Positions 48,471 through 58,010 of a DNA stretch of 64,000 nt are shown here, piece by piece (within the stretch, counting starts at the first letter, position 1; each line of letters begins with the position of its first letter). Made by a program: the position numbers and the translations under genes. The notes beneath the pieces were generated by a model. It worked only from the letters and a program-made list of their open reading frames with translations. It was not told the DNA's origin and searched no databases. Source of the stretch: Mixta tenebrionis (GTDB taxonomy: Bacteria; Pseudomonadota; Gammaproteobacteria; Enterobacterales; Enterobacteriaceae); assembly GCF_006517625.1 (NCBI RefSeq), contig NZ_VHQI01000003.1, positions 62,001-126,000 of the forward strand. The letters run 5' to 3'.

Positions 48471-49214
48471 ATGGCAGGTCATAGTAAATGGGCCAACACC
48501 AAGCACCGCAAAGCGGCACAGGATGCCAAGCGCGGTAAGATTTTCACCAAAATTATTCGCGAGCTGGTTACCGCGGCTAAGCTGGGCGGCGGCGATCCCG
48601 CCTCGAACCCGCGTCTGCGCGCGGCGATGGATAAAGCGCTGTCCAACAACATGACGCGCGACACCATGGATCGCGCTATCGCACGCGGCGTAGGCGGCGA
48701 CGATAACAGCAACATGGAAACCATCATCTATGAAGGCTACGGCCCCGGCGGCAGCGCCATTATGGTGGAGTGCCTGAGCGACAATCGCAACCGTACCGTT
48801 TCCGAAGTGCGCCACGCCTTTACCAAGTGCGGCGGCAACCTTGGCACCGACGGCTCCGTAGCCTATCTGTTCACCAAAAAAGGCGTGATCTCCTATGCGC
48901 CGGGCCTGGATGAAGATACGGTAATGGACGCGGCGCTGGAAGCGGGCGCGGATGACGTGGTCAGCTATGACGACGGCGCCATCGACGTGTTCACGCCGTG
49001 GGAAACCTTCGGTACGGTGAAAGATGCGCTGGACGCTGCTGGTTTGAAAGCGGAAACGGCGGAAGTAACTATGATCCCTTCCACCAAAGCGGATATGGAT
49101 GCGGAGACCGCGCCTAAGCTGATGCGCCTGATCGATATGCTGGAAGACTGCGACGACGTGCAGGAAGTTTACCATAACGGTGAGATTTCCGACGAGGTGG
49201 CGGCCACCCTGTGA
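48471..49214 (+). CDS. yebC: YebC/PmpR family protein
   Basis: 247 aa. The N-terminal [25 protein letters not shown] is diagnostic and sets the start at 48471 (GGAGAG upstream). Family members are described as transcriptional regulators and, more recently, as ribosome-associated factors helping polyproline translation (TACO1 relatives). Upstream of ruvC, as in E. coli. Confidence 0.95.
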   Translation: MAGHSKWANTKHRKAAQDAKRGKIFTKIIRELVTAAKLGGGDPASNPRLRAAMDKALSNNMTRDTMDRAIARGVGGDDNSNMETIIYEGYGPGGSAIMVECLSDNRNRTVSEVRHAFTKCGGNLGTDGSVAYLFTKKGVISYAPGLDEDTVMDAALEAGADDVVSYDDGAIDVFTPWETFGTVKDALDAAGLKAETAEVTMIPSTKADMDAETAPKLMRLIDMLEDCDDVQEVYHNGEISDEVAATL

Positions 49215-49251
49215 CGTCCCCGGCGATGGTTCAACCTGACGGAGTAGCCTG

Positions 49252-49776
49252 ATGGCGATTATTCTGGGCATCGACCCAGGTTCCCGTATTACCGGTTATG
49301 GCGTTATACGTCAGGTGGGGCGGCAGTTAACCTATCTGGGCAGCGGCTGTATCCGCACCAACGTTGAGGATCTGCCGTCCCGTCTCAAGCTGATTTACGC
49401 CGGCGTTAGTGAGATCATCACGCAGTTTCAGCCTGACTTTTTCGCCATTGAGCAGGTCTTTATGGCGAAAAATGCCGATTCGGCGCTGAAGCTGGGCCAG
49501 GCGCGCGGCGCGGCGATCGTGGCGGCGGTAAATCAGGATTTGCCGGTGTTTGAATATGCGGCCCGGCAGGTGAAGCAGACGGTGGTCGGCATCGGCAGCG
49601 CGGAAAAAAGCCAGGTGCAGCATATGGTGCGCACCCTGCTGAAGCTGGCAGCCAATCCCCAGGCCGACGCCGCCGATGCGCTGGCAATCGCCATTACCCA
49701 TTGCCATGTCAGCCAGAACGCCGGCCGGCTCAGCGAGTCGAAGCTCACCCTGGCGCGCGGCAGGCTGCGTTCGTAA
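49252..49776 (+). CDS. ruvC: Holliday junction resolvase RuvC
   Basis: 174 aa endonuclease that cuts four-way junctions. The acidic catalytic residues are in ILGIDPGSR (Asp7), AIEQVF (Glu66) and [10 protein letters not shown] (two Asp near 138-141). Followed by a hairpin that is also the LexA box of ruvAB. Confidence 0.96.
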   Translation: MAIILGIDPGSRITGYGVIRQVGRQLTYLGSGCIRTNVEDLPSRLKLIYAGVSEIITQFQPDFFAIEQVFMAKNADSALKLGQARGAAIVAAVNQDLPVFEYAARQVKQTVVGIGSAEKSQVQHMVRTLLKLAANPQADAADALAIAITHCHVSQNAGRLSESKLTLARGRLRS

Positions 49777-49786
49777 CCCATTATCA

Positions 49787-49812
49787 GGCTGGATATTCAT
49801 CCAGCCTTTTTT
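49787..49812 (+). terminator. ruvC terminator overlapping the ruvAB LexA box
   Basis: GGCTGGAT-ATTC-ATCCAGCC followed by six T is a strong terminator. Inside it CTG-N10-CAG (49789-49804) is a LexA (SOS) box, as known ahead of E. coli ruvA (CTGGATATCTATCCAG). The same palindrome would therefore end ruvC transcripts and repress ruvAB. Confidence 0.85.
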
Positions 49813-49861
49813 ATGTTATAACTCTGACACTTTCTCTCCCCATCGATTAAAGGAAGCTACT

Positions 49862-50476
49862 GTGATAGGTCGTCTGCGAGGCATCATTCTGGAAAAACAA
49901 CCGCCGCTGGTATTGCTGGAGGCGAACGGCGTGGGATATGAAGTCCATATGCCGATGACCTGCTTCTATGAGCTGCCGGAGCTGAATCAGGAAGCGATCG
50001 TGTTTACCCAGTTTGTGGTGCGTGAAGATGCGCAGCTGCTTTACGGCTTTAACAGCAAGCAGGAGCGCGCGCTGTTTCGCGAGCTGATTAAAGTCAACGG
50101 CGTCGGCCCCAAGCTGGCGCTGGCGATCCTCTCCGGCATGTCGGCGCAGCAGTTCGTGACCGCCGTCGAGCGGGAAGAGGTGGCGACCTTAGTGAAGCTG
50201 CCGGGCGTGGGTAAAAAAACCGCCGAGCGTTTGGTGGTGGAGATGAAAGATCGCTTTAAAGGAATGCATGGCGACCTGTTCGGCGGCGACGCGACCTTTA
50301 CGCTGACCAGCGAAAACGCGGCGCCGGAAAGCAACGACGCCGAAGCCGAAGCGGTTGCCGCGCTGGTGGCGTTGGGGTATAAACCGCAGGAAGCCAGCCG
50401 GATGGTCAGCAAAGTGGGCCGCCCGGATGCTGATTGTGAAACCCTGATCCGTGAAGCGCTGCGTGCCGCGCTCTGA
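49862..50476 (+). CDS. ruvA: Holliday junction binding protein RuvA
   Basis: 204 aa. Tetramer that grips the junction and loads RuvB. OB-fold N-terminus ([27 protein letters not shown]), two helix-hairpin-helix motifs ([33 protein letters not shown]), and a C-terminal RuvB-binding domain ([12 protein letters not shown]). The start is GTG, as in E. coli, after TTAAAGGAAG. Confidence 0.96.
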   Translation: MIGRLRGIILEKQPPLVLLEANGVGYEVHMPMTCFYELPELNQEAIVFTQFVVREDAQLLYGFNSKQERALFRELIKVNGVGPKLALAILSGMSAQQFVTAVEREEVATLVKLPGVGKKTAERLVVEMKDRFKGMHGDLFGGDATFTLTSENAAPESNDAEAEAVAALVALGYKPQEASRMVSKVGRPDADCETLIREALRAAL

Positions 50477-50484
50477 GGTAAACC

Positions 50485-51489
50485 ATGATTGAAGCCGATC
50501 GCCTGGTCTCTCCCGGCAACATCAGCGAAGAAGAAATTATTGACCGCGCTATTCGTCCGCGCCTGCTGGCGGAGTATGTCGGCCAGCCGCAGGTGCGCGA
50601 GCAGATGGAGATCTTTATCAAGGCGGCGAAAATGCGCGGCGACGCGCTGGACCACCTGCTGATTTTCGGCCCGCCGGGGCTGGGGAAAACCACGCTGGCG
50701 AATATTGTGGCGAATGAAATGGGCGTTAACCTGCGCACCACCTCCGGCCCGGTGCTGGAGAAAGCGGGCGATCTGGCGGCGATGCTCACCAACCTTGAAC
50801 CGCATGACGTGCTGTTTATCGATGAAATTCACCGTCTGTCGCCGGTGGTGGAAGAGGTGCTCTATCCGGCGATGGAGGATTATCAGCTCGATATCATGAT
50901 TGGCGAAGGCCCGGCGGCGCGCTCGATCAAGCTGGATCTCCCGCCCTTTACCCTGATCGGCGCTACCACCCGCGCCGGCTCGTTAACTTCGCCGCTGCGC
51001 GATCGCTTCGGCATCGTGCAGCGCCTGGAGTTTTATCAGGTAAAAGATTTGCAGCATATCGTGGGCCGCAGCGCCGCCTGTCTGGGGCTGGAGCTTAGTG
51101 AGGAAGGGGCGCTGGAAGTAGCGCGCCGCGCGCGCGGCACGCCGCGCATCGCTAACCGGCTGCTGCGCCGCGTGCGTGATTTCGCCGAGGTGCGCGCCGA
51201 TGGCGTGATGAACGGCGAAGTGGCGGCAAAAGCGCTCGATATGCTGAATGTCGATAACGAAGGCTTTGACTATATGGACCGCAAGCTGCTGCTGGCGATT
51301 ATCGATAAGTTCACCGGCGGCCCGGTAGGGCTGGATAACCTGGCGGCGGCGATCGGCGAAGAGCGCGAAACCATTGAAGATGTGCTGGAGCCTTATCTGA
51401 TTCAGCAGGGCTTTATTCAGCGCACGCCGCGTGGACGTATCGCTACCCAGCACGCTTTTAAACATTTCGGTCTCAGCCGCGAAGTATAA
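50485..51489 (+). CDS. ruvB: Holliday junction branch migration ATPase RuvB
   Basis: 334 aa AAA+ motor. Walker [12 protein letters not shown] (about 62-72), Walker [10 protein letters not shown], sensor 1 [18 protein letters not shown], and C-terminal winged helix ([14 protein letters not shown]). Eight bases after ruvA. Confidence 0.98.
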   Translation: MIEADRLVSPGNISEEEIIDRAIRPRLLAEYVGQPQVREQMEIFIKAAKMRGDALDHLLIFGPPGLGKTTLANIVANEMGVNLRTTSGPVLEKAGDLAAMLTNLEPHDVLFIDEIHRLSPVVEEVLYPAMEDYQLDIMIGEGPAARSIKLDLPPFTLIGATTRAGSLTSPLRDRFGIVQRLEFYQVKDLQHIVGRSAACLGLELSEEGALEVARRARGTPRIANRLLRRVRDFAEVRADGVMNGEVAAKALDMLNVDNEGFDYMDRKLLLAIIDKFTGGPVGLDNLAAAIGEERETIEDVLEPYLIQQGFIQRTPRGRIATQHAFKHFGLSREV

Positions 51490-51491
51490 AA

Positions 51492-51515
51492 AAACGCCAG
51501 CGATCGCTGGCGTTT
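51492..51515. terminator. Bidirectional terminator between ruvB and znuB
   Basis: AAACGCCAGCGA / TCGCTGGCGTTT, a perfect 12-bp palindrome with A/T flanks, between convergent genes. Confidence 0.85.
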
Positions 51516-51537
51516 CTGTTTGAGCGCTACGCCGATC

Positions 51538-52323
51538 TCAGGCCGGAACTTTTTTTAGCTGGCTGAAAATAAACAGCAGTGCGGCGCACAGCACCACCGA
51601 AGGGCCTGCGGGCGTATCGTAAAAGGCGGAGAAGGTCAGGCCGCCGGTAACCGCCATCACGCCGACGCCGATAGCCAGCAGCGCCATCTGCTCCGGCGCG
51701 CGGGCAAAGCGGCGCGCGGCGGCGGCGGGGATCACCAGCAGCGAAGTAATAATCAACGCGCCGACAAACTTCATCGCCACGCCGATAATCAGCGCGGTCA
51801 CCAGCATCAGCAGCATGCGGGTACGGGCGATATTAACGCCATCCACCTGCGCCAGCTCCGGGCTGATAGTCATCGACAGCAGCGGCCGCCACTGCCAGGC
51901 CAGCCCCGCCAGCACCAGCGCCACGCCGCCGCCGATAATCACTAAATCGTCCGGCGTTACCGCCAGCAAATCGCCAAACAGGTAGGCCATTAAATCGACG
52001 CGCACGTTGGACATCAGGCTAACCACCACCAGCCCCAGCGACAGCGCGCTGTGCGCCATAATTCCCAGCAGGGTATCGATGGCGAGGTGAGGGCGCCGCT
52101 CCAGCCACACCAGGCCCAGCGCCAGCAGCAGCGTAACGGCGATAACCGCATAAAACGGGTTAACGTCCAGCAGCAGACCGAAAGCGACCCCCAGCAGCGA
52201 AGCGTGCGCCAGCGTATCGCCAAAATAGGACATGCGGCGCCACACCACGAATGAACCGAGCGGACCGGCCGCCAGCGCCAGCATCACGCCGCCCAGCCAG
52301 CCGGGAAGTAGTAATTCCAGCAT
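51538..52323 (-). CDS. znuB: Zinc ABC transporter permease ZnuB
   Basis: 261 aa, about eight membrane segments, metal ABC-3 permease family ([37 protein letters not shown]). Imports Zn2+ with ZnuA and ZnuC. The start touches the znuC stop (shared base). Confidence 0.96.
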   Translation of the reverse strand: MLELLLPGWLGGVMLALAAGPLGSFVVWRRMSYFGDTLAHASLLGVAFGLLLDVNPFYAVIAVTLLLALGLVWLERRPHLAIDTLLGIMAHSALSLGLVVVSLMSNVRVDLMAYLFGDLLAVTPDDLVIIGGGVALVLAGLAWQWRPLLSMTISPELAQVDGVNIARTRMLLMLVTALIIGVAMKFVGALIITSLLVIPAAAARRFARAPEQMALLAIGVGVMAVTGGLTFSAFYDTPAGPSVVLCAALLFIFSQLKKVPA

Positions 52324-53078
52324 TATTTTTCTGTTCCTTTACGCAAAACAATCCGCCCCTGTAAATCGTGACGATGATTATGGTGATGACGGTAAATCGC
52401 CAGCTGCTCGGCGCCGCGCGGGCCAAACATAGCAATAAATTCGGGGTGGCGGGAGACCGCCTCCGGGGTGCCGGAACAACAGATATGGTGATTAAGGCAG
52501 AGTACCTCATCGGTTTTCGCCATTACCAGATGCAGATCGTGCGATACCATCAGCACCGCGCAGTTCAGCTCCAGCCGCAGCTGGTTGATCAGATCGTAGA
52601 GCGCCACCTGGCCGTTGACGTCCACGCCCTGCGTCGGTTCATCCAGCACCAGCACGCGCGGTTGATTCAGCAGCGCCCGCGCCAGCAGTACGCGCTGCGC
52701 CTCGCCGCCGGAGAGTTTTTGCATTGGCGCGAACTGCAGGTGGCCCGCCTGGACGCGCTTCAGCGCGGGCAGAACATCCGCCTTACGCGTCGCCGGGCGC
52801 AGGCGTAAAAAGCGGTCGACGGTCAGCGGCAGCGTGGCGTCAAGGTGCAGCTTTTGCGGCACGTAGCCGATGCGCAGCGGATCGTCGCGGGTAATTGTGC
52901 CGCTGTCCGGCGCGATCAGGCCCAGCACCACCCGTACCAGGGTGGATTTACCGGCACCGTTAGGGCCGAGCAGCGTCAAAATGCGCCCAGGTTCCAGCGT
53001 TAATGAGATATTTGACAATACCTGTCGCTGACCAAAGCTGACGGAAATATTTTCCAGGCTGATTAATGTCGTCATCAT
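52323..53078 (-). CDS. znuC: Zinc ABC transporter ATPase ZnuC
   Basis: 251 aa. Walker [13 protein letters not shown] (about 37-48), signature [16 protein letters not shown], Walker [13 protein letters not shown]. The C-terminal tail is His-rich ([16 protein letters not shown]), as in other enteric ZnuC. Two ATG codons in a row at the start; the second (53075) is equally possible. Divergent from znuA across a Zur box. Confidence 0.96.
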   Translation of the reverse strand: MMTTLISLENISVSFGQRQVLSNISLTLEPGRILTLLGPNGAGKSTLVRVVLGLIAPDSGTITRDDPLRIGYVPQKLHLDATLPLTVDRFLRLRPATRKADVLPALKRVQAGHLQFAPMQKLSGGEAQRVLLARALLNQPRVLVLDEPTQGVDVNGQVALYDLINQLRLELNCAVLMVSHDLHLVMAKTDEVLCLNHHICCSGTPEAVSRHPEFIAMFGPRGAEQLAIYRHHHNHRHDLQGRIVLRKGTEK

Positions 53079-53101
53079 TATTAAAACTTGCAGAAGTTAT
53101 C

Positions 53102-53124
53102 TAATGTTATAATATCACATTTTC
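53102..53124. promoter_or_regulatory. Zur box between znuC and znuA
   Basis: AATGTTATAATATCACATT lies in the 74-bp divergent gap. It is a near-perfect match to the Zur palindrome (GAAATGTTATA.TATAACATTTC pattern). Zinc repression of both znuCB and znuA is expected. Confidence 0.88.
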
Positions 53125-53152
53125 TTACCTGGTCACGATGGATTGAAGCATT

Positions 53153-54100
53153 ATGTTACAGAATAAAAAGGCGTTGTTTTCCCTGCTGTTACCCCTCGGC
53201 ATTGCCGCTTCGCTAAGCGCGCCCGCCAGCGCGGCGGTGGTCGCCTCAATCAAGCCGCTGGGCTTCATCGCTGCCGCCATCGCCGACGGCGTGACGCCGG
53301 TTGACGTCTTGCTGCCGGATGGGGCTTCCGAACATGACTACGCGCTGCGCCCATCTGACGTCAAACGCTTGCAGGACGCGGATCTGGTGGTGTGGATCGG
53401 CCCGGAAATGGAGGCGTTTATCAGCAAAACCGCCAGCGCCTTTCCCACCAGGAAAAACCTTGAACTGGCTAATTTACCTGCGGTTAAACCGCTGCTGATT
53501 ACCGGCGCTGAAGATGAGGATGAGCAACATGATGAAGATGATCAACATCATGACGCCGCGCATGAACATCACCATCACGGACAATATAATATGCATCTGT
53601 GGATGTCGCCGGAAATAGCGCGCCAATCTGCGGTTGCAATCCACGCAAAATTATTGGAACTTATGCCGCATAGCAGAGCCAAACTGGACGCAAACCTGCA
53701 GCAATTTGAGTCACAATTGACGAAAAGCGACGAGCAGATAGCGCGTCAGCTGGCGCCCGTTAAAGGAAAAGGTTATTTCGTTTTTCACGATGCCTATAGT
53801 TATTTTGAAAAACACTACGGTCTCACGCCGCTTGGCCATTTTACCGTAAATCCTGAAATTCAACCGGGCGCGCAGCGTTTACATCAAATTCGAACACAGT
53901 TGGTTGAGCATAAAGCGACCTGCGTTTTTGCTGAGCCACAATTCAGACCAGCGGTCATCGATGCCGTTGCCAGAGGGACCCAGGTACGTAAAGGTACGCT
54001 CGATCCGCTGGGAATGGGCATCAGCTTAGGAAAGGACAGTTATGTGAAATTCCTCTCACAGCTGTCGAGCCAGTATGAAAGCTGCCTGAAAGGAGCATGA
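53153..54100 (+). CDS. znuA: Periplasmic zinc-binding protein ZnuA
   Basis: 315 aa with a signal peptide (cleavage near ASA, residue 24). Zinc ligands are recognisable in [21 protein letters not shown] and [12 protein letters not shown]. The charged loop typical of ZnuA is rich in His, Asp and Glu (about residues 121-143, [10 protein letters not shown] then HEHHHHG). Shuttles Zn2+ to ZnuB. Confidence 0.96.
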   Translation: MLQNKKALFSLLLPLGIAASLSAPASAAVVASIKPLGFIAAAIADGVTPVDVLLPDGASEHDYALRPSDVKRLQDADLVVWIGPEMEAFISKTASAFPTRKNLELANLPAVKPLLITGAEDEDEQHDEDDQHHDAAHEHHHHGQYNMHLWMSPEIARQSAVAIHAKLLELMPHSRAKLDANLQQFESQLTKSDEQIARQLAPVKGKGYFVFHDAYSYFEKHYGLTPLGHFTVNPEIQPGAQRLHQIRTQLVEHKATCVFAEPQFRPAVIDAVARGTQVRKGTLDPLGMGISLGKDSYVKFLSQLSSQYESCLKGA

Positions 54101-54113
54101 GGAATCCTGAATA

Positions 54114-55439
54114 GTGCAACAGATAGCCCGCTCTGTCGCTCTGGCATTTAATAACCTGCCGCGGCCCCATCGCATAATGCTTGGGTCGCTTACCGTGGTG
54201 ACTCTGGCCGTCGCTGTCTGGCGGCCTTATGTTTATCATCCGGGTGAATCCTCACCCATTGTGAAAACTATTGAGATTGATAAAGAAGAGCTGCGTACGC
54301 TGCTGCCTGAGGCCAGCGAGCCGCTTGACCAGCCTGCGCCCGCGCCGGAAGACGATCTGCCGAAAGATGAAATCGATGAAGACGTCACGGCGGAAAGCGG
54401 CACCCATGACTACGTGGTTTCCAGCGGCGATACGCTGAGCAGCATTCTTAATCAGTACGGCATCGATATGGGCGAGATCAACCAGCTGGTGAAGACGGAC
54501 AGCGCGCTGCGCGGCCTGCAGGTTGGTCAGCAAATCTCCTGGACGCTTACCGATGACGGCGAGCTGAAGCGCCTGAGCTGGGAAATGTCGCGACGGGAAA
54601 CCCGCATCTACGATCGCGTCGGCAACGGCTTTAAGATGTCCAGCGAGATGCAAAAGGGCGAATGGAAAAACAGCGTGCTGACCGGGGTGGTCAACGGCAG
54701 TTTTGTCACCAGCGCGCAAAATGCCGGACTGAGCAGCGCCGAAATCAGCAGCGTGATTAAAGCGCTGCAGTGGCAGATGGATTTCCGCAAGCTGCGCGCC
54801 GGCGACCGCTTTAGCGTGCTGATGTCGCGTGAAGAGCTGGATGGGAAAAGAGAGCAGAGCCAGCTGTTAGGCGTGCGTCTGCGTACCGGCGGGCGGGATT
54901 ATTACGCTATCCGCGCCGAAGACGGCAAGTTTTACGATCGCAGCGGCTCCGGCCTGGCGCGCGGCTTTATGCGTTTTCCCACCGTGAAGCAGTACCGCGT
55001 CTCCTCTAACTTTAATCCGCGCCGCCTGAATCCGGTAACCGGACGCGTGGCGCCGCATAAAGGCGTCGATTTCGCAGTGCCGACCGGAACGCCGGTGCTG
55101 GCGGTCGGCGATGGCGAAGTGGTGCAGGCGAAATATAGCGCCGGCGCCGGCAACTACGTCGCTATTCGTCATGGACGCCAGTATATGACGCGTTATATGC
55201 ATATGAGCCGTCTGCTGGTGAAACCGGGCGATAAGGTGAAGCGCGGCGATCGTATCGGCCTTTCCGGCAGCACCGGGCGCTCAACCGGCCCGCATATTCA
55301 CTATGAAATCTGGATCAATAATCAGGCGGTGAATCCGCTGACGGCCAAGCTGCCGCGCACCGAAGGGCTGACCGGTAAAGATCGTTCCGCCTATCTGGCG
55401 CAGGTCAGAGAAGTGTTGCCGCAGCTGAAGCTGAAATAA
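54114..55439 (+). CDS. mepM: Murein DD-endopeptidase MepM
   Basis: 441 aa. One N-terminal membrane anchor (LGSLTVVTLAVAVW), a LysM-like domain (YVVSSGDTLSSILNQYGID, about 97-140), and a C-terminal M23 peptidase with its zinc motif (HKGVDFAVPTGTP, IRHGRQYMTRYMHMS, TGPHIHYEIW). Cuts cross-links to let new glycan strands in. The start is GTG, matching the E. coli N-terminus MQQIARSVALAFNNLPRPHR. Confidence 0.95.
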   Translation: MQQIARSVALAFNNLPRPHRIMLGSLTVVTLAVAVWRPYVYHPGESSPIVKTIEIDKEELRTLLPEASEPLDQPAPAPEDDLPKDEIDEDVTAESGTHDYVVSSGDTLSSILNQYGIDMGEINQLVKTDSALRGLQVGQQISWTLTDDGELKRLSWEMSRRETRIYDRVGNGFKMSSEMQKGEWKNSVLTGVVNGSFVTSAQNAGLSSAEISSVIKALQWQMDFRKLRAGDRFSVLMSREELDGKREQSQLLGVRLRTGGRDYYAIRAEDGKFYDRSGSGLARGFMRFPTVKQYRVSSNFNPRRLNPVTGRVAPHKGVDFAVPTGTPVLAVGDGEVVQAKYSAGAGNYVAIRHGRQYMTRYMHMSRLLVKPGDKVKRGDRIGLSGSTGRSTGPHIHYEIWINNQAVNPLTAKLPRTEGLTGKDRSAYLAQVREVLPQLKLK

Positions 55440-55615
55440 ATCTGAGATAACCTTACCTGCGGGCGGCTGCCGTCGCCCGCACGCTTTGCTGTTTTATGCA
55501 GCAAAATGAAGCAAATTTCCCCTGTTTTTCCTGTGGATTACGCCTCACCTGCGGTAAGCGTTGCAAATTTGTCTGCCCACACTATCATTAGCCGGTTATT
55601 GATTGAGGCGAGTGC

Positions 55616-56590
55616 ATGGAAAACAGCAAGAAAAACAATACAGAATTTATCCCTACCTTTCAGAAGTCCTTCCTGATGCCGAAATACTGGGGCGCCTGGC
55701 TGGGTATCGGGGCGTTCGCCGGCATGGCGCTGCTGCCGCCTGCGCTGCGCGATCCCATTCTTGGCGCGGCGGGACGTCTTGCTGGACGCTTTGCCAAAAG
55801 CGCTCGCCGTCGGGCGCAAATCAACCTGTTCTACTGCCTGCCGGAGCTTTCTGAAGCCGAGCGGGAAACCATTATTGATGAGATGTTCGCCACCGCGCCG
55901 CAGTCAATGGTGATGATGGCCGAGCTGGCGCTGCGCAAACCGGAGCGGGTGCGCGAACGGGTGCGCTGGCACGGCAAAGAGATTATCGAGGCGATGCAGG
56001 CGGAAAAACAGAATGTCATTTTTCTGGTGCCGCACGGCTGGGCGGTGGATATCCCGGCGATGCTGCTGGCCTCTGAAGGGCAGTTGATGGCGGCGATGTT
56101 CCACAACCAGAGCAATCAGCTGTTCGACTATATCTGGAACTATGTGCGTCGGCGTTTTGGCGGCAGGATGCATGCGCGCAATGACGGCATCAAACCTTTT
56201 ATCAGCTCGGTGCGCCAGGGGTACTGGGGCTACTATCTGCCCGATCAGGATCACGGGGCGGAGCACAGCGAGTTTGTCGATTTCTTCGCTACCTATAAGG
56301 CGACGCTGCCCGCGGTAGGCCGCCTGATGAAGGTGTGCCGCGCGCGCGTGGTGCCGCTGTTCCCGGTGTATAACAGTAAAACGCATCAGCTGGATATCTA
56401 TATCCGTCCGCCGATGGACGATCTGCTGGAGGCCGACGATCGCACCCTGGCGCGCCGGATGAACGAAGAGGTTGAGATCCTGGTACGCCCCAATCCGGAA
56501 CAGTACACCTGGATTCTCAAGCTGCTGAAAACGCGGCGCGAAGGAGAGATCGAACCCTACCGCCGTAAAGAGCTTTATCCACGCCGCTGA
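55616..56590 (+). CDS. lpxM: Lipid A acyltransferase LpxM
   Basis: 324 aa inner-membrane enzyme adding the last (myristoyl) chain to Kdo2-lipid A. The HX4D catalytic motif is VPHGWAVD. N-terminal [14 protein letters not shown] and [28 protein letters not shown] match E. coli LpxM. In E. coli pykA is next; here the dfo cluster intervenes. Confidence 0.96.
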   Translation: MENSKKNNTEFIPTFQKSFLMPKYWGAWLGIGAFAGMALLPPALRDPILGAAGRLAGRFAKSARRRAQINLFYCLPELSEAERETIIDEMFATAPQSMVMMAELALRKPERVRERVRWHGKEIIEAMQAEKQNVIFLVPHGWAVDIPAMLLASEGQLMAAMFHNQSNQLFDYIWNYVRRRFGGRMHARNDGIKPFISSVRQGYWGYYLPDQDHGAEHSEFVDFFATYKATLPAVGRLMKVCRARVVPLFPVYNSKTHQLDIYIRPPMDDLLEADDRTLARRMNEEVEILVRPNPEQYTWILKLLKTRREGEIEPYRRKELYPRR

Positions 56591-56610
56591 ACCCGCGCCA
56601 AATACAAAAA

Positions 56611-56636
56611 GCCCCGCACCAGAGGCGGGGCTGTTT
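56611..56636. terminator. Bidirectional terminator between lpxM and dfoS
   Basis: GCCCCGC-ACCAGAG-GCGGGGC with AAAAA before and TGTTT after; convergent genes. Confidence 0.85.
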
Positions 56637-56667
56637 GATTAAGCCAGAACGTTTATCGCTTTTGCCC

Positions 56668-57921
56668 TCAGGCGGCGTCAGCAACATTGTCAGCCTCGTT
56701 CAGTCGGCTGCGTCGTCTGCGCTCGCGCAGGAAAGCGGTTACTAAAACCAGCCACAGCAGGCCGCTCGCCAGATTGATCAGGCTAAACCAGGCCGCGCCG
56801 CCGTGGAAATAGCCATACTTCGTCACCTCAATCCCCAGTGCAAAGGCGATAATGCTGACCATGCCGAGCATCGCCGCCACGCTGCCTTTACCGGCATTGC
56901 TGGAAAAGAGCGTCAGACGATAAAGCCCGGCGTTGACCATGCCTGCGCCATACGCATAGATACTGAGCCCGGCGGTCAGCCACAGATAGCTGTGGCGATC
57001 GATCAGCGAAGCGGTCGTCGCCAGCCCCAGCCCCGCGAGGATCGGCCAGGCGCCCAAACGCAGCGGCCCTTCAATCGGCAGGCGGTTCGCCAGTTTCCCC
57101 AGCGTCAGGTTACCGGCGATCATCGCCAGAAATACCGGCAGCTGCAGCAGCGCGTAATCCATACGCGTCAGCCCCTCGTCCTTAATCAGTATCACCGGCG
57201 ACAGCGCTACCCAGGCGAGAATCGGGATAAACACCAGCCCGATCGCCAGCGAGCCGGACATAATCTGCCGCTCACGCGCCAGCGTCAGGTAGGTGCGTCC
57301 CAGGCTGCGCAGGCTGATGGAAACGCTGCGGTCGCCCGCAGTTTCCGGCATTGCACGCCACAGGCCAATCAGCGCCAGCGCGGCGATAATGGCGAACAGC
57401 CAGAACATGGTGCGCCAGTCGCCGACGGTCAGGAAAGCCGCGCCCGCCAGCGGGCCAGCCAGCGGCGCCAGCAGCGCGACATTCGCCATCAGCGCCATAA
57501 TGCGCACGCTGCGCGTCTCATCAAACGCCTCCTGAATGGCGGCGTAGCCCACCGCGCCGATAAAGCAGAGGCTGGCACCCTGTAAAAAGCGCAGGGCGAC
57601 GAACTGCTGAATAGAGGCGACCCAGTGCGTCAGCGCGCAACAGACGATAAAAAACAGTACGCCGCTCAGCATCACCGGGCGCCGGCCATACTTATCGGAG
57701 AGCGGGCCAAGCAACCATTGCAGCACAATGCCGCCAATCAGATAGGCGGTCAGCGAGGTGGAAACCCACTCGGCGCCAACGTGAAATTCGCTGGTTACCA
57801 GCAGCATACCGGGCTGAATCATATCGTGCGCAATATAGGTTGCGAACTCGAACAGCACCAGCGAGAGGGGAAATAACAGATGCCTGAATGTCAGGTGTGA
57901 AACCGGGGTATAGGCGGCCAT
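56668..57921 (-). CDS. dfoS: MFS exporter DfoS, probable desferrioxamine efflux
   Basis: 417 aa, twelve membrane segments, MdfA/MdtM-like (FEFATYIAHDMIQPGMLLV with the conserved acidic residue in helix 1, LLGPLSDKYGRRPVML, RFLQGASLCFIGAVGYAAIQE). Taken alone it would be called a multidrug exporter. Its place at the end of a dfoJAC cluster makes export of desferrioxamine the likely role, as described for dfoS in Erwinia and Pantoea. A terminator and possible own promoter separate it from dfoC. Confidence 0.82.
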   Translation of the reverse strand: MAAYTPVSHLTFRHLLFPLSLVLFEFATYIAHDMIQPGMLLVTSEFHVGAEWVSTSLTAYLIGGIVLQWLLGPLSDKYGRRPVMLSGVLFFIVCCALTHWVASIQQFVALRFLQGASLCFIGAVGYAAIQEAFDETRSVRIMALMANVALLAPLAGPLAGAAFLTVGDWRTMFWLFAIIAALALIGLWRAMPETAGDRSVSISLRSLGRTYLTLARERQIMSGSLAIGLVFIPILAWVALSPVILIKDEGLTRMDYALLQLPVFLAMIAGNLTLGKLANRLPIEGPLRLGAWPILAGLGLATTASLIDRHSYLWLTAGLSIYAYGAGMVNAGLYRLTLFSSNAGKGSVAAMLGMVSIIAFALGIEVTKYGYFHGGAAWFSLINLASGLLWLVLVTAFLRERRRRSRLNEADNVADAA

Positions 57922-57947
57922 GCAGGCTTGCTCCAGAAAGATAAAAA

Positions 57948-57971
57948 ACGCGCCCGCAAAGGCGGCCGCGT
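57948..57971 (-). terminator. Terminator between dfoC and dfoS
   Basis: On the minus strand ACGCGGCCGCC-TTT-GCGGGCGCGT is followed by TTTTTT. It would limit transcription from dfoC into dfoS. Confidence 0.7.
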
Positions 57972-57972
57972 C

Positions 57973-58010
57973 AGTATAGCGTTTAAATCATATTACCTGA
58001 GAATGATTAG
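57973..58010 (-). promoter_or_regulatory. Possible dfoS promoter with Fur-like half site
   Basis: On the minus strand TATACT (57973-57978) is a good -10. Upstream, TAATCATTCTC (58000-58010, overlapping the dfoC stop region) resembles part of a Fur box. This suggests separate iron control of dfoS. Confidence 0.35.
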
